Positions 51,823 through 61,832 of a DNA stretch of 64,000 nt are shown in pieces. The position numbers and the translations under genes were made by a program. Each line of letters opens with the position of its first letter. The stretch's first letter is position 1. A model generated the notes under the pieces. It did not search any database, had not been told where the DNA came from, and worked only from the letters and a program-made list of their open reading frames with translations. Origin of the DNA: Chloroflexi bacterium bin125 (lineage in GTDB: Bacteria > Chloroflexota > Dehalococcoidia > Bin125); NCBI GenBank assembly GCA_002239025.1, contig MPNM01000001.1:186001-250000 (forward strand), read 5' to 3'.

Positions 51823-52489
51823 GCAGGTGTCGGATCCGTCATCCAAGCGAGATCGAGGCGTGTTCATCACGGTCGAGGGTGGCGATGGCGCAGGCAAGAC
51901 GACCCTGGCGCGGTCGCTGGCGGAGTGCCTGGGTCGGGCGGGCCGGCCGGTCCGATTGACCTTTGAGCCGGGTGGGACGGAGTTGGGAGTACGGCTGCGG
52001 TCGCTGGTATTGGACCCTGAGTTGGAGATGAACGACTGGATGGAGACGTGGCTGTTTCTGGCAGCGCGGGCCTCTCATGTGCATGACGTGTTGCTCCCGG
52101 CGATCGCGGCTGGTGAGCTGATCTTTAGTGATCGGTTCACCGACTCGACGCTGGCCTACCAGGGCTACGGCCGTGGTCTCGATTTGGATCGGCTGCGCCG
52201 CCTCAATGCCGAGGCGACAAACGGGTTGACTCCGGATTTGACGTTGTTGCTGGATGTGCCGGCTGAAGTTGGTCTGGCTCGGACGCGGGCGCGCTCGTCT
52301 GTTGCAGACCGGATCGGCGATGCCGATCTGGCTTTTCACGAGCGCGTGAATTCGGGCTTTCGGGGGTTGGCGTCGGAGCATGCTGAGCGGATACGGTTGA
52401 TTGACGCGTCTCGGGCGGAGTCGGAAGTGTTGATAGACGCGCTCTCGATTGTGAACGAGTGGTTGGATGCACGCGAGCGAGCGACATAG
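51812..52489 (+). CDS. tmk: Thymidylate kinase
   Basis: 225 residues. P-loop GGDGAGKTTLAR, the dTMP-site EPGGTELG (often TREPGGT), DRFTDSTLAYQGYGRGLD, and the LID region RARSSVADRIGDADLAFHER. It makes dTDP for DNA synthesis. The ATG overlaps the end of the Ycf45-like gene. Confidence 0.93.
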   Translation: MPAEQVSDPSSKRDRGVFITVEGGDGAGKTTLARSLAECLGRAGRPVRLTFEPGGTELGVRLRSLVLDPELEMNDWMETWLFLAARASHVHDVLLPAIAAGELIFSDRFTDSTLAYQGYGRGLDLDRLRRLNAEATNGLTPDLTLLLDVPAEVGLARTRARSSVADRIGDADLAFHERVNSGFRGLASEHAERIRLIDASRAESEVLIDALSIVNEWLDARERAT

Positions 52490-52500
52490 AATGTGGCGCG

Positions 52501-53427
52501 ATGACTAGTGAGACGTGGCCCGAACAATCGGAGTCGATTGAGCCACTTGGGCCGATCACGGTTCGGGTGCCTGCGACATCTGCGAATCTGGGGACGGGAT
52601 TTGACGCGGCCGGAGTGGCGTTGCAACGCTACGCCACGGTGACGGTTTCGGTTGCGTCAGGCAATGAGGGTGAACGCTCGCCAATGTCGCGGCACGTGCG
52701 CAAGGCAGTGCGTGAGGTGTATCGAGAACTGGGTCTTGGACTTCCGGAAGCCGAAGAACTCGATATCTCAGTGCAGGCTGAGTTTCCACTGGGCCGAGGT
52801 CTGGGCGCGAGCGCCGCGTATCGCGGGGCCGGTCTGGTGGCGGCGAATGCGTTGCTGGGTCAGCCGCTGTCGGAGCATCGGATCCTGGAGATCGGGTCCG
52901 ACCTTGAGGGTCACGCGGACAACATGGCGCCGGCGTTGTTTGGCGGCTGTCAGATTGTGGCGATGGACGGACCTCGGGTAACCCGGGTGTCGCTGCCGGT
53001 GGCGGAGGGCGTGCGATTTGTGGGATTCACTCCCAACTTCAATATGTCTACCAAGAAGGGTCGCGCGCTGCTGCCAAACAAGCTGTCGCGCACGGATGCA
53101 GTTCACAACTCGTGCCGCTCGGCGCTGCTGGTCGCCGCGTTGACGACCGGATCGTGGGAGGCGATGAAGACGGCGGTCGATGACCGCCTACACCAACAGC
53201 CGCGATCGAAGCTGTTTCCGACGATGTTTGAGCTGTTTGAGGCGGCAGAATCGGCGGGCGCATATGCGGCGTATCTGTCGGGTGGAGGCTCGACATTGAT
53301 GGCGCTGTCGAGCGAGGAACGGGCGGACACTGTGCGTGAGGCGTTCGTGTCTTCGGCTGAGGCGCAGGGGATTACAGGACATGGATTTGTGACAGGGATC
53401 GATAGCGGCGGGGCGCAGATTCTGTGA
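52501..53427 (+). CDS. thrB: Homoserine kinase (GHMP family)
   Basis: 308 residues. It phosphorylates homoserine for threonine synthesis. The N-terminal VRVPATSANLGTGFDAAGVA and the GHMP loop PLGRGLGASAAYRGAGLVAA are clear; the latter has GLGAS where GLGSS is common. The C-terminal AYLSGGGSTLMAL is also typical. The stop overlaps the lysC start (GTGA), so the aspartate-family enzymes are co-translated. Confidence 0.93.
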   Translation: MTSETWPEQSESIEPLGPITVRVPATSANLGTGFDAAGVALQRYATVTVSVASGNEGERSPMSRHVRKAVREVYRELGLGLPEAEELDISVQAEFPLGRGLGASAAYRGAGLVAANALLGQPLSEHRILEIGSDLEGHADNMAPALFGGCQIVAMDGPRVTRVSLPVAEGVRFVGFTPNFNMSTKKGRALLPNKLSRTDAVHNSCRSALLVAALTTGSWEAMKTAVDDRLHQQPRSKLFPTMFELFEAAESAGAYAAYLSGGGSTLMALSSEERADTVREAFVSSAEAQGITGHGFVTGIDSGGAQIL

Positions 53428-54647
53428 CGGTCGTTCAGAAATACGGTGGGACGTCGGTCGGTTCAGTCGAGCGGCTGCGCAACGTCGCGCGCCGCGTAGC
53501 AGCTCGTGCGGAGGGCGAGCAGTTGGCGGTGGTGGTCTCGGCGATGGGCAAGTCGACCGACGATCTGTTGGCGCTGGCTCGCGAGGTCAATCCTCGGCCG
53601 CCGCGTCGGGAGACTGACCTGTTGATGGCGACCGGTGAGATGGTCTCGAGCGCATTGTTGACGATGGCGCTGATCGACATTGGCTGTCCGGCGGTCGCGC
53701 TGACCGGGGCTCAGGCTGGTGTGTTTACAGATGAGACGTTTGGCCGGGCGCGGATTCGCAATATCGATACGTGGCGGATGCACGAGGAGTTTTCGGCTGG
53801 CAACGTGGTTGTGGTGGCCGGGTTCCAGGGTCAGAGTCCGCAAGGTGATTACGCGACGCTGGGTCGCGGTGGATCAGACACATCGGCGGTTGCATTGGGC
53901 GCGGCGCTTGAGGCCGACCAGGTTGAGATCTATACGGACGTGCAGGGAATTTACACCACCGATCCACGAATTGAGCCGAAGGCGCGCTGTCTGAAGGACA
54001 TTGCGTCGGAGGAGATGCTCGAGGCGGCTCAGCAGGGCGCTGGGGTGATGCATCCACGGGCCGTCGAGCTGGGATTGTTGTACGAGATACCGATTTTGGT
54101 CGCTTCGTCGCAGGCGGAGTTCGGCTCCGGCGGCGGCACGCTGATTCGCAAGGAAGTTCAAATGGAGCCTGAGAATCGAGTCCGAACGATCGCGCTGGAT
54201 CGTGACGTGTCGTCAGTGACGCTGCGCCACGTGCCTGACCGGCCGGGGATTGCTTCGCAGATCTTTGGTCCGCTGGCCGATGCAGGGATCTCGGTCGACA
54301 CGATCGTGCAGAACGCGTCGGAACTGCAACTGACGGACTTGACGTTCACCGTGACGGGCGACGACTGGGAACGTACGCGGGAGATCAGCCGTCCGCTGGC
54401 AGCCGAGCTTGGCGCGGCCGATGTGTTGTTCGCACATGACCTGGTCAAGGTGTCGTTGATTGGCACGGGGATGCAGTCGGGCCCGGGGTATGCGGCGACG
54501 ATGTTCCGTTCACTGTCGGACGCGGGGATCAACATTGAGCTGATTACGACCTCGGAGATTCGGATCACGTGCCTGGTGAGGGCTGAGCGTGGTGAAGAAG
54601 CGGTGCGAGTGTTGCACGCGGCTTTTGCGTTGGACGAAGAGGTTTAG
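53424..54647 (+). CDS. lysC: Aspartate kinase
   Basis: 407 residues. The N-terminal kinase domain has VQKYGGTSVGSVERLRNVAR and GRGGSDTSAVALGAALEADQ; the C-terminal part has two ACT domains (HVPDRPGIASQIFGPLADAG and KVSLIGTGMQSGPGYAATMF) that likely sense lysine and/or threonine. It makes aspartyl phosphate, the first step toward lysine, threonine and methionine. The GTG start overlaps thrB. Confidence 0.95.
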   Translation: MTVVQKYGGTSVGSVERLRNVARRVAARAEGEQLAVVVSAMGKSTDDLLALAREVNPRPPRRETDLLMATGEMVSSALLTMALIDIGCPAVALTGAQAGVFTDETFGRARIRNIDTWRMHEEFSAGNVVVVAGFQGQSPQGDYATLGRGGSDTSAVALGAALEADQVEIYTDVQGIYTTDPRIEPKARCLKDIASEEMLEAAQQGAGVMHPRAVELGLLYEIPILVASSQAEFGSGGGTLIRKEVQMEPENRVRTIALDRDVSSVTLRHVPDRPGIASQIFGPLADAGISVDTIVQNASELQLTDLTFTVTGDDWERTREISRPLAAELGAADVLFAHDLVKVSLIGTGMQSGPGYAATMFRSLSDAGINIELITTSEIRITCLVRAERGEEAVRVLHAAFALDEEV

Positions 54648-54657
54648 CTGGCGGATG

Positions 54658-54726
54658 CCCCCCTTCAGCCCCCGGGTCCGGGCCCGGGCCAGGCTTTCGG
54701 CAGCTTCCCCCGCAAGGGGGGAAGCA
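54658..54726 (+). repeat. Family A palindromic element, copy 10
   Basis: CCCCCCTTCAGCCCCCGGGT, CCGGGCCCGGGCCAGGCTTT, CGGCAGCTTCCCCCGCAAGG and GGGGAAG. Diverged long-centre type, 10 bases after the lysC stop. Confidence 0.55.
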
Positions 54727-54893
54727 GAGAGTCAGTGAAGGGCCTGACACGGTTCAACTATCGTTGACCACATCTTCCCCGATGACGTGGAAGAACCCTG
54801 TGAACCGCGTGGAATCTGGATGTACAGCGCGGGCCCTTCAAGCGAATCTTTGCTGAGCCGAAGCACGGATCAGCGGAGAGAGGTTGAGGGCTG

Positions 54894-57800
54894 ATGTTTG
54901 CGCATCTTCATACGCATACTGAGTATTCGGAATTGGATGGGTTGTCGAAGGTTTCGGCGTTGGCGGCTCGGGCGAAGGGGTTGGGGCAGGAATCACTGGC
55001 GATTACCGACCACGGGAACCTGTACGGAGCGATTGGGTTTTATCGGGCTTGCGAGTCCGAAGGGATTCGGCCGGTATTGGGGATGGAGGCGTATGTCGCG
55101 CCAGGGGATCGGCGGGATAAGTCGGCGGGCCGGGAGGCGGCGTCGAACTCCTTTCATATGGTCCTGTTGGCGCAGAATCAGCAGGGCTGGCGCAACCTGA
55201 TCCAGCTCTCGACACGCGGCCACCTGGAGGGGTTCTACTATCGGCCGCGGATTGATCGGGAGTTGTTGGCCGAATACTCGGAGGGATTGATCGTCCTCTC
55301 GGGTTGTCCGTCATCGGAGTTGCAGCGGGCGCTGATACGAGAGGATCTGGCTGAGGCTCGTCGGGTGGTGGATTGGTATCGCGAGGTGTTTGACGATCGC
55401 TACTACATGGAGATTCAACGCCACAAGGAGCTGCCCCAGTTCGAGCCGCCGTTAGAGCACACGGTTGCTCTGGCGCGGGAGTATGGGATTCCACTGGTCG
55501 CGACTCAGGATGCTCACTATTGCGAGCCTGGCGATCACGATGCCCATGATCTGTTGCTGTGTATTGGCACCAACGCTGTTCGGACAGATGAGAAGCGCTT
55601 CCACTTCGACGGCGAGGACTTCTACCTGACATCCGAGTCCTACATGGCAGAGGCCTTTGACGACTTACCGGAGGCGGTGACGAATACGCAGCTGGTGGCC
55701 GAGCGTTGCGAGGTGAAGCTGGAGTTCGGCCGACTGCGTCTGCCGCAACCTGAGATTCCCGCTGGCAAGACGGCGCTGGAGCACCTGACAGACATCGCTT
55801 TTTCGGGTCTGAGACAGCGCTACGGAGATCCGCCGCAGAGTCACATTGATCGGTTGAAGTACGAGCTGCATGTGATCGAGGAGACGGGATTCGCCGAGTA
55901 CTTCCTGATCGTGATGGACTTTGCCCACTTTGCTCGCGACCGGGGGATTGCGCGGGCAGTGCGAGGATCGGCGGCGGCGAGTCTGGTGCTGTACTGCCTT
56001 GAGATCACCGACATCGATCCGATGGAGTACTCGTTGGTCTTTGAGCGCTTCCTCAACCTTGAGCGTCGGGAGATGCCCGATATCGACATGGACTTTGCCG
56101 ATAACCGTCGTGATGAGGTGATCCGCTACGTGGCCGAGAAGTATGGGCGCGATCGGGTTGCGCAGATCATCACGTTTGGAACCCTTGGCGCGAAGGCGGC
56201 GATTCGCGATTCAGGCCGGGCGCTGGGTGTGCCGCTGGGTGACACGGATCGCGTGGCGCGGATGGTGCCGAATCAACTGAATATCTCGGTGGCGGATGCG
56301 ATTGCACAGTCACAAGAGATGCAGGCGGCCCAGCAAGGAGATTCGACGGTTGCAGAGTTGTTGTCGTATGCGCAGCGGTTGAATGGCGTCGTGCGCAACA
56401 CGTCGACGCACGCGGCGGGTGTCGTGATTTCGCAGGAGCCGTTGGCGGAGAACGTGCCGCTACGTCGTCCTGTGAATGAGTCGTCGGACGAGGGCTGGAT
56501 CCCGATGACGCAGTGGGGGATGGATGAAGTGGCGGCGGTCGGCCTGTTGAAGATGGATTTTCTCGGGCTGACGAACCTGACGATCCTGGAAGAAGCGGTT
56601 GGGCTGTGTCAGGAGCATGAAGGCGTCGAGATTGACTATGTGAATCTGTCCGACGGCGATCAGAAGACGTTTGATCTGCTGGCCAGCGGTGACACGTTTG
56701 GCGTGTTTCAACTGGAGTCGGGCGGGATGCGCCGGGTCGTGGCCGATCTGAAGCCGACCTCGATCCGGGACCTGGCGGCGCTACTGGCGCTGTACCGACC
56801 GGGTCCGATGGAGCACATTCCGCGGTTTATCGAGAGCAAGCATGGTCGCCAGGCGGTCTCGTATCCGCATGACGATCTGGGTGAGATTCTCGATGACACG
56901 TATGGCGTGATTGTGTACCAGGACCAGGTGTTGCACATCGCCCGGAAGTTTGCCGGATACACGCTGGGTCAGGCCGACATCATGCGTAAGGCGATGGGTA
57001 AGAAGATCGCGGCGGTGATGGTCGGCGAGCGTGGAAACTTCCTCAACGGGGCGCTGGGCAACGGTTACACCGAGCACGATGCGCAGACGATCTTCGAGCT
57101 GATTGAGCCGTTTGCCGGCTATGCGTTCAACAAGGCGCACGCGGTGTCGTACGCGGCGATTGCTTATCAGACGGCGTGGTTCAAGGCGAACTATCCAGCG
57201 CCGTACATGGCGGCGGTCCTGCGTGCGGCGTCGGGCAATAGCGACCGGATTCGCGAGGCGGCGGCTGAGTGCGGTCGGCTGGACATTCCGTTGTTGCTGC
57301 CCGATGTGAATCGGTCGGAGGCGACGTTCACGCTGGAGAAAATGGCCGACGGTCGCAGCGCGATCCGGTTTGGTCTGGGCACCATCAAGAATGTGGGACG
57401 CACAGCGGTCGAGCCGCTGATCACCGAGCGAAAAGAGAACGGTCTGATTCAGAATGCCAGTGACCTGGCGGAGCGGCTGGACTCGAAGACGATGAACCGG
57501 CGAGCGTTGGAGGCGCTGGCCAAGGCTGGTGCGTTCGATGAGATTGAGTCCCGAGGCGCGATGGTGGCGGCCGCGGAGGACATCATCAAACGCGCTCGCC
57601 GCGCCCAGGAGCTGCGCGATAGCGGTCAGACATCGATGTTTGACCTGTTTGGCGCAGAAGTTGAGACGCCGACTCCCACGGTGACGCTTGAAGAAGATAT
57701 GGACGCGACACCGCACGAGCAGCTCAACTGGGAACGGGAGTTGCTAGGTGCGTATGTGTCGGAGCATCCACTGCAGGCGGCGACGTTGGCGCTGCAGGGT

Positions 57801-58613
57801 CGGGTGGACGCACAGTTGTCGGAGTTGACCGAGGACATGTCCGGCAACACGCAGACGGTTGCAGGGTTAGTCAACGGCGTGCGTCAGTTGACGACGCGCA
57901 AGGGTGATCAGTTTGCGGCGGTGATGCTTGAGGACCTGTCGGGGACGGCCGAGGTAACGGTCTGGCCCGATCAGTGGGCGGTGACGAAGGATGTGTGGCA
58001 GCCGAATCAGATCGTGATCACCACGGTGAACATCCGCACGCGGATGGATCGATTGACGCTGGCGGTGGAGGATGTGACGGCCTGGAATGAGTCAATGGCG
58101 TCTGCGCCTGCAGCAGAGGTGCTGGGCGGGTCAGGCGGCACGGTCACTGTTCCCCCGATCAAGCAGGTTGCGTCGCCTCCATGGATGTCGAAGCCTCGGC
58201 AGCCGTTACCCGGTCCCGAGCCGGTCGAGGTGGTTGAGGAAGTAGTCGACCCACCTGTGACTGCTCCGACGCCGATTCCGGTTTCTGAACCGGAAGCGGA
58301 GCCGGTCGAGTTGGCGCTGTGGATCACAATTGAGGAGTCCGGCAACGAGACCGCAGATGTCGAGTTGATGGAACAACTGGAGAACGGGCTCAAAGCACTC
58401 AAGATGGTGCATCAGGGCAGTGACGCGATTTACCTGCGCGTCCGATCGGGCGATCAGGTGGAGGTGTTGGTCTGCTCCGATGATTGGCGCCTCAAGGCGA
58501 ATGAGCAGGTGGTCCAGATTGTCGCGGGGACGCTTGGGGAACGGGGCAGCGTGCGGATGGCGCCGTTGCCGCAGCAACCGGTTCGCGCCGGGGATAGCGC
58601 GGCTGGGTTGTAG
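54894..58613 (+). CDS. dnaE: DNA polymerase III subunit alpha
   Basis: 1239 residues. PHP domain HLHTHTEYSELDGLSK at the N-terminus; catalytic palm Asp residues in MPDIDMDFADNRRDEVIRYV (~400) and YGRDRVAQIITFGTLGAKAA; the finger domain; the tandem HhH region with FAGYAFNKAHAVSYAAIAYQ; and the OB-fold near residue 985 (TQTVAGLVNGVRQLTTRKGD). It is the main replicative polymerase. The tail (~1090-1239) has a Pro/Glu/Val-rich linker and a small acidic domain, longer than E. coli DnaE. GAGAGAGG precedes the ATG. Followed by rplI. Confidence 0.95.
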   Translation: MFAHLHTHTEYSELDGLSKVSALAARAKGLGQESLAITDHGNLYGAIGFYRACESEGIRPVLGMEAYVAPGDRRDKSAGREAASNSFHMVLLAQNQQGWRNLIQLSTRGHLEGFYYRPRIDRELLAEYSEGLIVLSGCPSSELQRALIREDLAEARRVVDWYREVFDDRYYMEIQRHKELPQFEPPLEHTVALAREYGIPLVATQDAHYCEPGDHDAHDLLLCIGTNAVRTDEKRFHFDGEDFYLTSESYMAEAFDDLPEAVTNTQLVAERCEVKLEFGRLRLPQPEIPAGKTALEHLTDIAFSGLRQRYGDPPQSHIDRLKYELHVIEETGFAEYFLIVMDFAHFARDRGIARAVRGSAAASLVLYCLEITDIDPMEYSLVFERFLNLERREMPDIDMDFADNRRDEVIRYVAEKYGRDRVAQIITFGTLGAKAAIRDSGRALGVPLGDTDRVARMVPNQLNISVADAIAQSQEMQAAQQGDSTVAELLSYAQRLNGVVRNTSTHAAGVVISQEPLAENVPLRRPVNESSDEGWIPMTQWGMDEVAAVGLLKMDFLGLTNLTILEEAVGLCQEHEGVEIDYVNLSDGDQKTFDLLASGDTFGVFQLESGGMRRVVADLKPTSIRDLAALLALYRPGPMEHIPRFIESKHGRQAVSYPHDDLGEILDDTYGVIVYQDQVLHIARKFAGYTLGQADIMRKAMGKKIAAVMVGERGNFLNGALGNGYTEHDAQTIFELIEPFAGYAFNKAHAVSYAAIAYQTAWFKANYPAPYMAAVLRAASGNSDRIREAAAECGRLDIPLLLPDVNRSEATFTLEKMADGRSAIRFGLGTIKNVGRTAVEPLITERKENGLIQNASDLAERLDSKTMNRRALEALAKAGAFDEIESRGAMVAAAEDIIKRARRAQELRDSGQTSMFDLFGAEVETPTPTVTLEEDMDATPHEQLNWERELLGAYVSEHPLQAATLALQGRVDAQLSELTEDMSGNTQTVAGLVNGVRQLTTRKGDQFAAVMLEDLSGTAEVTVWPDQWAVTKDVWQPNQIVITTVNIRTRMDRLTLAVEDVTAWNESMASAPAAEVLGGSGGTVTVPPIKQVASPPWMSKPRQPLPGPEPVEVVEEVVDPPVTAPTPIPVSEPEAEPVELALWITIEESGNETADVELMEQLENGLKALKMVHQGSDAIYLRVRSGDQVEVLVCSDDWRLKANEQVVQIVAGTLGERGSVRMAPLPQQPVRAGDSAAGL

Positions 58614-58731
58614 ATGGCGCACTCACGTTCTATTGTGAACACAGGTTCGTTTGTGTCCATATGTGTTGGGCGGTTTGCTGTGTATCGGTATGGTTGGTTG
58701 GTATGTCCCAAGGTTCGAGCGGAGCTATCTG

Positions 58732-59307
58732 ATGAAGGTCGTGTTTTTCGAAGAGGTCGAGGGAACGGCGCTGGTTGGCGAGATCAAAGAGGTCAAGAAC
58801 GGGTTCGCGCGCAACTATCTGTTGCCGCGGGGCTTGGCCGGTCCGACGACGCCAAACAATATGACCCGAGCCGACCGACTGGCCCAGGCGGACGCGATCC
58901 GTCAGGAGAAGCTGGACGGCGATGCGAGCCCGGTCGCGCTGGCGATCGCAGGCGCCGAGATGACGTTCGAGGCACGCGTCGGCGAGCAAGGCCGACTGTT
59001 TGGTTCGATCACGGCTCGCGACATCGCCGAGCGTCTGACCGAGATTGCCTCGGAGCAGATTCCGGGCGCGGTGATCGAGCATCGACAGGTGTTGCTGGCG
59101 CAGTCGCTGCGGACGCTGGGCGCGGAGGATGTTCGTGTTCGGCTGACGCGCAACGTGTCGGCCGAGGTGCGAGTGATCGTCGAGCCCGACGCGGACAGCG
59201 TCGACCTGAGTTTCGACGAAGTACTCGCGGAAGTGGACGAAGCCGAGGCCGCAGCGGACGAGGAAGCCGCGGAGGAGGCGGAAGAGGCCGAAGCCGTCGA
59301 GGCGTAG
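58732..59307 (+). CDS. rplI: 50S ribosomal protein L9
   Basis: 191 residues. The N-terminal domain has VVFFEEVEGTALVGEIKEVK and NGFARNYLLPRGLAGPTTPN, the L9 signature. The C-terminal domain follows after a linker helix. The last ~35 residues are an acidic Glu/Ala run (EAAADEEAAEEAEEAEAVEA), an unusual extra tail. GCGGAG precedes the ATG. Position before dnaB is common. Confidence 0.94.
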   Translation: MKVVFFEEVEGTALVGEIKEVKNGFARNYLLPRGLAGPTTPNNMTRADRLAQADAIRQEKLDGDASPVALAIAGAEMTFEARVGEQGRLFGSITARDIAERLTEIASEQIPGAVIEHRQVLLAQSLRTLGAEDVRVRLTRNVSAEVRVIVEPDADSVDLSFDEVLAEVDEAEAAADEEAAEEAEEAEAVEA

Positions 59308-59334
59308 GGCCGGACTTCAGTTGCAACGCTCTCC

Positions 59335-59365
59335 CAGTCCCCGCCTTTGCGCGGGAACCTGCTCC
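59335..59365 (+). repeat. Family C element, single arm
   Basis: AGTCCCCGCCTTTGCGCGGG AACCTGCTCC. Matches one arm of the long inverted repeat at 30309-30414. The gap 59308-59640 has no gene. Confidence 0.5.
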
Positions 59366-59513
59366 TTCGTTGGCCGATACAGGGTCGATCGGTAGAGCGC
59401 ACCTTCGGTGTGCCGCGTTGCCCCGTACGCTTTCGCGACGTGGGGTCAGTAATCCTTTCGGATCAGCGGACTGGGCCCATTCAGTGCAGCGTTTGTCTGT
59501 GCGTCGGCGGCCG

Positions 59514-59564
59514 ACCCCCCCTCTGTCACTCCGTGACATCTCCCCCCGCAAGGGGGGGAGAAGG
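59514..59564 (+). repeat. Family A palindromic element, copy 11
   Basis: ACCCCCCCTCTGTCACTCCG, TGACATCTCCCCCCGCAAGG and GGGGGAGAAGG. TCACTCCGTGA-centre type, close to the copy at 41381. Confidence 0.65.
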
Positions 59565-59640
59565 GAATCGCGATTCCAGGTGAAGCCGGGAGTATCGGGA
59601 AGCGGTCTTTTGGAGACGCAATCTGATCGTGGAGGCTGTG

Positions 59641-61143
59641 ATGGTCTCTTCTGATCCCACCTATGACGAACTGGCCGAGGAATACGGCGGCAATGGGCGA
59701 GGCCAGCGGGCGCGGTCGGCGTCTCGTGGCGTTCCACAGGATCAGGCGGCGGAGGAGTCGGTGCTGGGGGCGATCCTGGCCGAGGCCGGTGTCTATGAGC
59801 GCCTGGCGGGGATGCTCGAGCCCGATGATTTCATGGATCCTCGGCATCGGGCGATCTTTGCTGCGGTACTGGCGGTGTTTGAGCGCTATGAGGCGATTGA
59901 CCAGATCACGATTGCGGCCCAGTTGTCGACGGAAGGTCGGTTGCAGGAAGCGGGCGGACAGGCGTATCTGAATCAGTTGGTGTACGAGCTGCCGGCGACG
60001 GTCGGAGCGGAGCACTACGCGCGGTTGGTGCAGCGGGCGTCCACGTATCGCGACATGATCCGGGCGGCGGGCGAGATCGGGGAGTTGGCCTACCAGGCAG
60101 ACCCGAATGTGGGCGAGTCGCTAACTCATGCAGTGGAGTTGTTGTATGGGATTCGCGGCGCTGATCGGCGTCAGGACTTTCGCCTGCTGCAGGACTTGTT
60201 GACCGATGTGCTCAGCGACGGGAGCGAGGCGGACGCCGGCGTCCATGGACCGATCCGTACTGGGTTTATGGATCTGGACGCACTGCTGAACGACGGTATG
60301 CACGCTTCGGATCTGGTCGTACTGGCGGCGCGGCCGTCAGTGGGTAAGTCGGCATTGGCGTTGAGCATGGCCCGCGCTGCGGCGCTTGAACGGGAGCAGC
60401 CAGTGCCAGTGGCGATCTTCTCCCTGGAAATGTCGGCTGAGCAGATTGCCGGACGGTTAGTGTCGGCAGAGTCGGGCGTCGGTCAATCTCGGCTGCGCCA
60501 GGGTCGGCATTCGGAAGAAGAAGAAGTCAAGATTTCCCAGGCGATTGGCCTGCTGAGCCGCGCTGAGATTCACATCGACGACACCGCCGGACAGACGCTA
60601 GCCGAGATGCGAGCCAAATCGCGGAATTTGCACACCAGATTGCAGGAGCAGTCTCACCGCCGCGGGAACAGCGGCGGGGGACTGGGTCTGATCATTGTCG
60701 ATCACATTCAGTTGGTGCATGGATTCTCAAGAGCGCAGTCGGACACCAACCGCGTGAGCGAGATCTCGTTGATCTCGCGGACGCTGAAGGAGATTGCGCG
60801 GGAGCTACAGATTCCGATCCTGGCGTTGTCGCAGTTGTCGCGTGCGGTCGAGCGTCGGCATCCGCCGGTGCCCCAGCTCTCGGACTTGCGCGAGAGCGGA
60901 TCGATTGAGCAGGACGCGGATGTGGTGATCTTTATCTACCGTGAGGACATGTACGACCGAGATGAATATCAGGACGACCTGGTGACTGATGCGTCGCACA
61001 GCGGTCAGCATGAGGTGGCGCAGCTACTGGTGGCCAAACATCGGCATGGAGCGGTGGGGCGTGTTGATGTTCGGTTCGTGCCGACGGTGGCGAAGTTCGA
61101 AGACTTTTATGCCCAGGCTGAGCACGGAGTGGGTGAGTTCTGA
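59641..61143 (+). CDS. dnaB: Replicative DNA helicase DnaB
   Basis: About 500 residues. N-terminal collar domain with QDQAAEESVLGAILAEAGVY; linker helix; RecA-like motor with Walker A AARPSVGKSALALS, Walker B LGLIIVDHIQLVHG, and LSQLSRAVERR and DLRESGSIEQDADVVIFIYR toward the end. It unwinds DNA at the fork as a hexamer. A glycine-rich insert (HRRGNSGGGLG) sits before Walker B. GGAGG precedes the ATG at 59641. The stop overlaps the next gene's start (TGATG). Confidence 0.95.
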   Translation: MVSSDPTYDELAEEYGGNGRGQRARSASRGVPQDQAAEESVLGAILAEAGVYERLAGMLEPDDFMDPRHRAIFAAVLAVFERYEAIDQITIAAQLSTEGRLQEAGGQAYLNQLVYELPATVGAEHYARLVQRASTYRDMIRAAGEIGELAYQADPNVGESLTHAVELLYGIRGADRRQDFRLLQDLLTDVLSDGSEADAGVHGPIRTGFMDLDALLNDGMHASDLVVLAARPSVGKSALALSMARAAALEREQPVPVAIFSLEMSAEQIAGRLVSAESGVGQSRLRQGRHSEEEEVKISQAIGLLSRAEIHIDDTAGQTLAEMRAKSRNLHTRLQEQSHRRGNSGGGLGLIIVDHIQLVHGFSRAQSDTNRVSEISLISRTLKEIARELQIPILALSQLSRAVERRHPPVPQLSDLRESGSIEQDADVVIFIYREDMYDRDEYQDDLVTDASHSGQHEVAQLLVAKHRHGAVGRVDVRFVPTVAKFEDFYAQAEHGVGEF

Positions 61144-61832
61144 TGAGCTTCGACGGGTTTACCTCGGGAGCGCCGGTGACCCCTCTGCCGCGGACGTTGC
61201 TACGTGACCTGGTTCCGGCGATGTCGGACCCGGCCGAGTTGATTGTGACCTTGTATGCGGTTGAGGCGATTGCCAGGCAACGCCGCTATCCGCGACGGGT
61301 GTCGTTGTCGGATCTGCGTGAGTCTCGGTCGTTGATCGAGGCGCTGGCGAGCTTCTGTCGTGACCGTGAGGTTGAGGACGCGTTTCGGCAGGGTCTCGAC
61401 GCCGCTTCCGAACGTGGCTCATTGTTAAGGGCGCGCTCCGTGCAGGATGGCGGTTGGGTCGAGTGGATTGCGCTCAATGACGCCGATGGCCAGCGTGCAA
61501 TGGCGTCCGCGTCAATGCCTCCTGCGACTCGTTCGGCGTACGGACGTGAGCCCGTCAACAGCTCGGCCCCGGAGATCTGGCAGAGTGCATTTGGGACGGC
61601 GATGCCGCCGATCCTCTCGGAAGAGGTCAAGGCGGCAGAGTCGCGCTACGGGTCGGATTGGATGCGCGACGCATTCGCTGAGTCGGCAGCCAATGGCGTC
61701 CGCAATTGGCGCTATGTGCAGGCAATTCTCGAACGCTGGGAGACGGAGGGACGCGATGGAGGAGATGCAACGGCTCGGACCACTACTGGCGGGCTGGAGT
61801 CATCGCGCTACCGGCACCTCTTCCGAGAGTGA
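61143..61832 (+). CDS. DnaD-like primosome protein
   Basis: 229 residues. The N-terminal half looks like a winged-helix domain (PAELIVTLYAVEAIARQRRY, then DREVEDAFRQGLDAASERGS). The C-terminal half matches the DnaD/DnaB_2 pattern: LSEEVKAAESRYGSDWMRDA, then FAESAANGVRNWRYVQAILE and RWETEGR. Proteins with this domain help load the helicase. It is coupled to dnaB upstream and overlaps the helicase loader downstream by 77 bases, which supports the assignment. Confidence 0.82.
   Translation: MSFDGFTSGAPVTPLPRTLLRDLVPAMSDPAELIVTLYAVEAIARQRRYPRRVSLSDLRESRSLIEALASFCRDREVEDAFRQGLDAASERGSLLRARSVQDGGWVEWIALNDADGQRAMASASMPPATRSAYGREPVNSSAPEIWQSAFGTAMPPILSEEVKAAESRYGSDWMRDAFAESAANGVRNWRYVQAILERWETEGRDGGDATARTTTGGLESSRYRHLFRE

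Noticed and set aside
54751-54769. GGTTCAACTATCGTTGACC as an operator before dnaE
   Set aside because: Imperfect palindrome seen once only; no known repressor consensus matched with confidence.
61447-61755. N-terminal extension of the helicase loader
   Set aside because: It overlaps the dnaD-like gene in another frame and is Arg/Ser-rich without motif; a strong ribosome site precedes ATG 61756.
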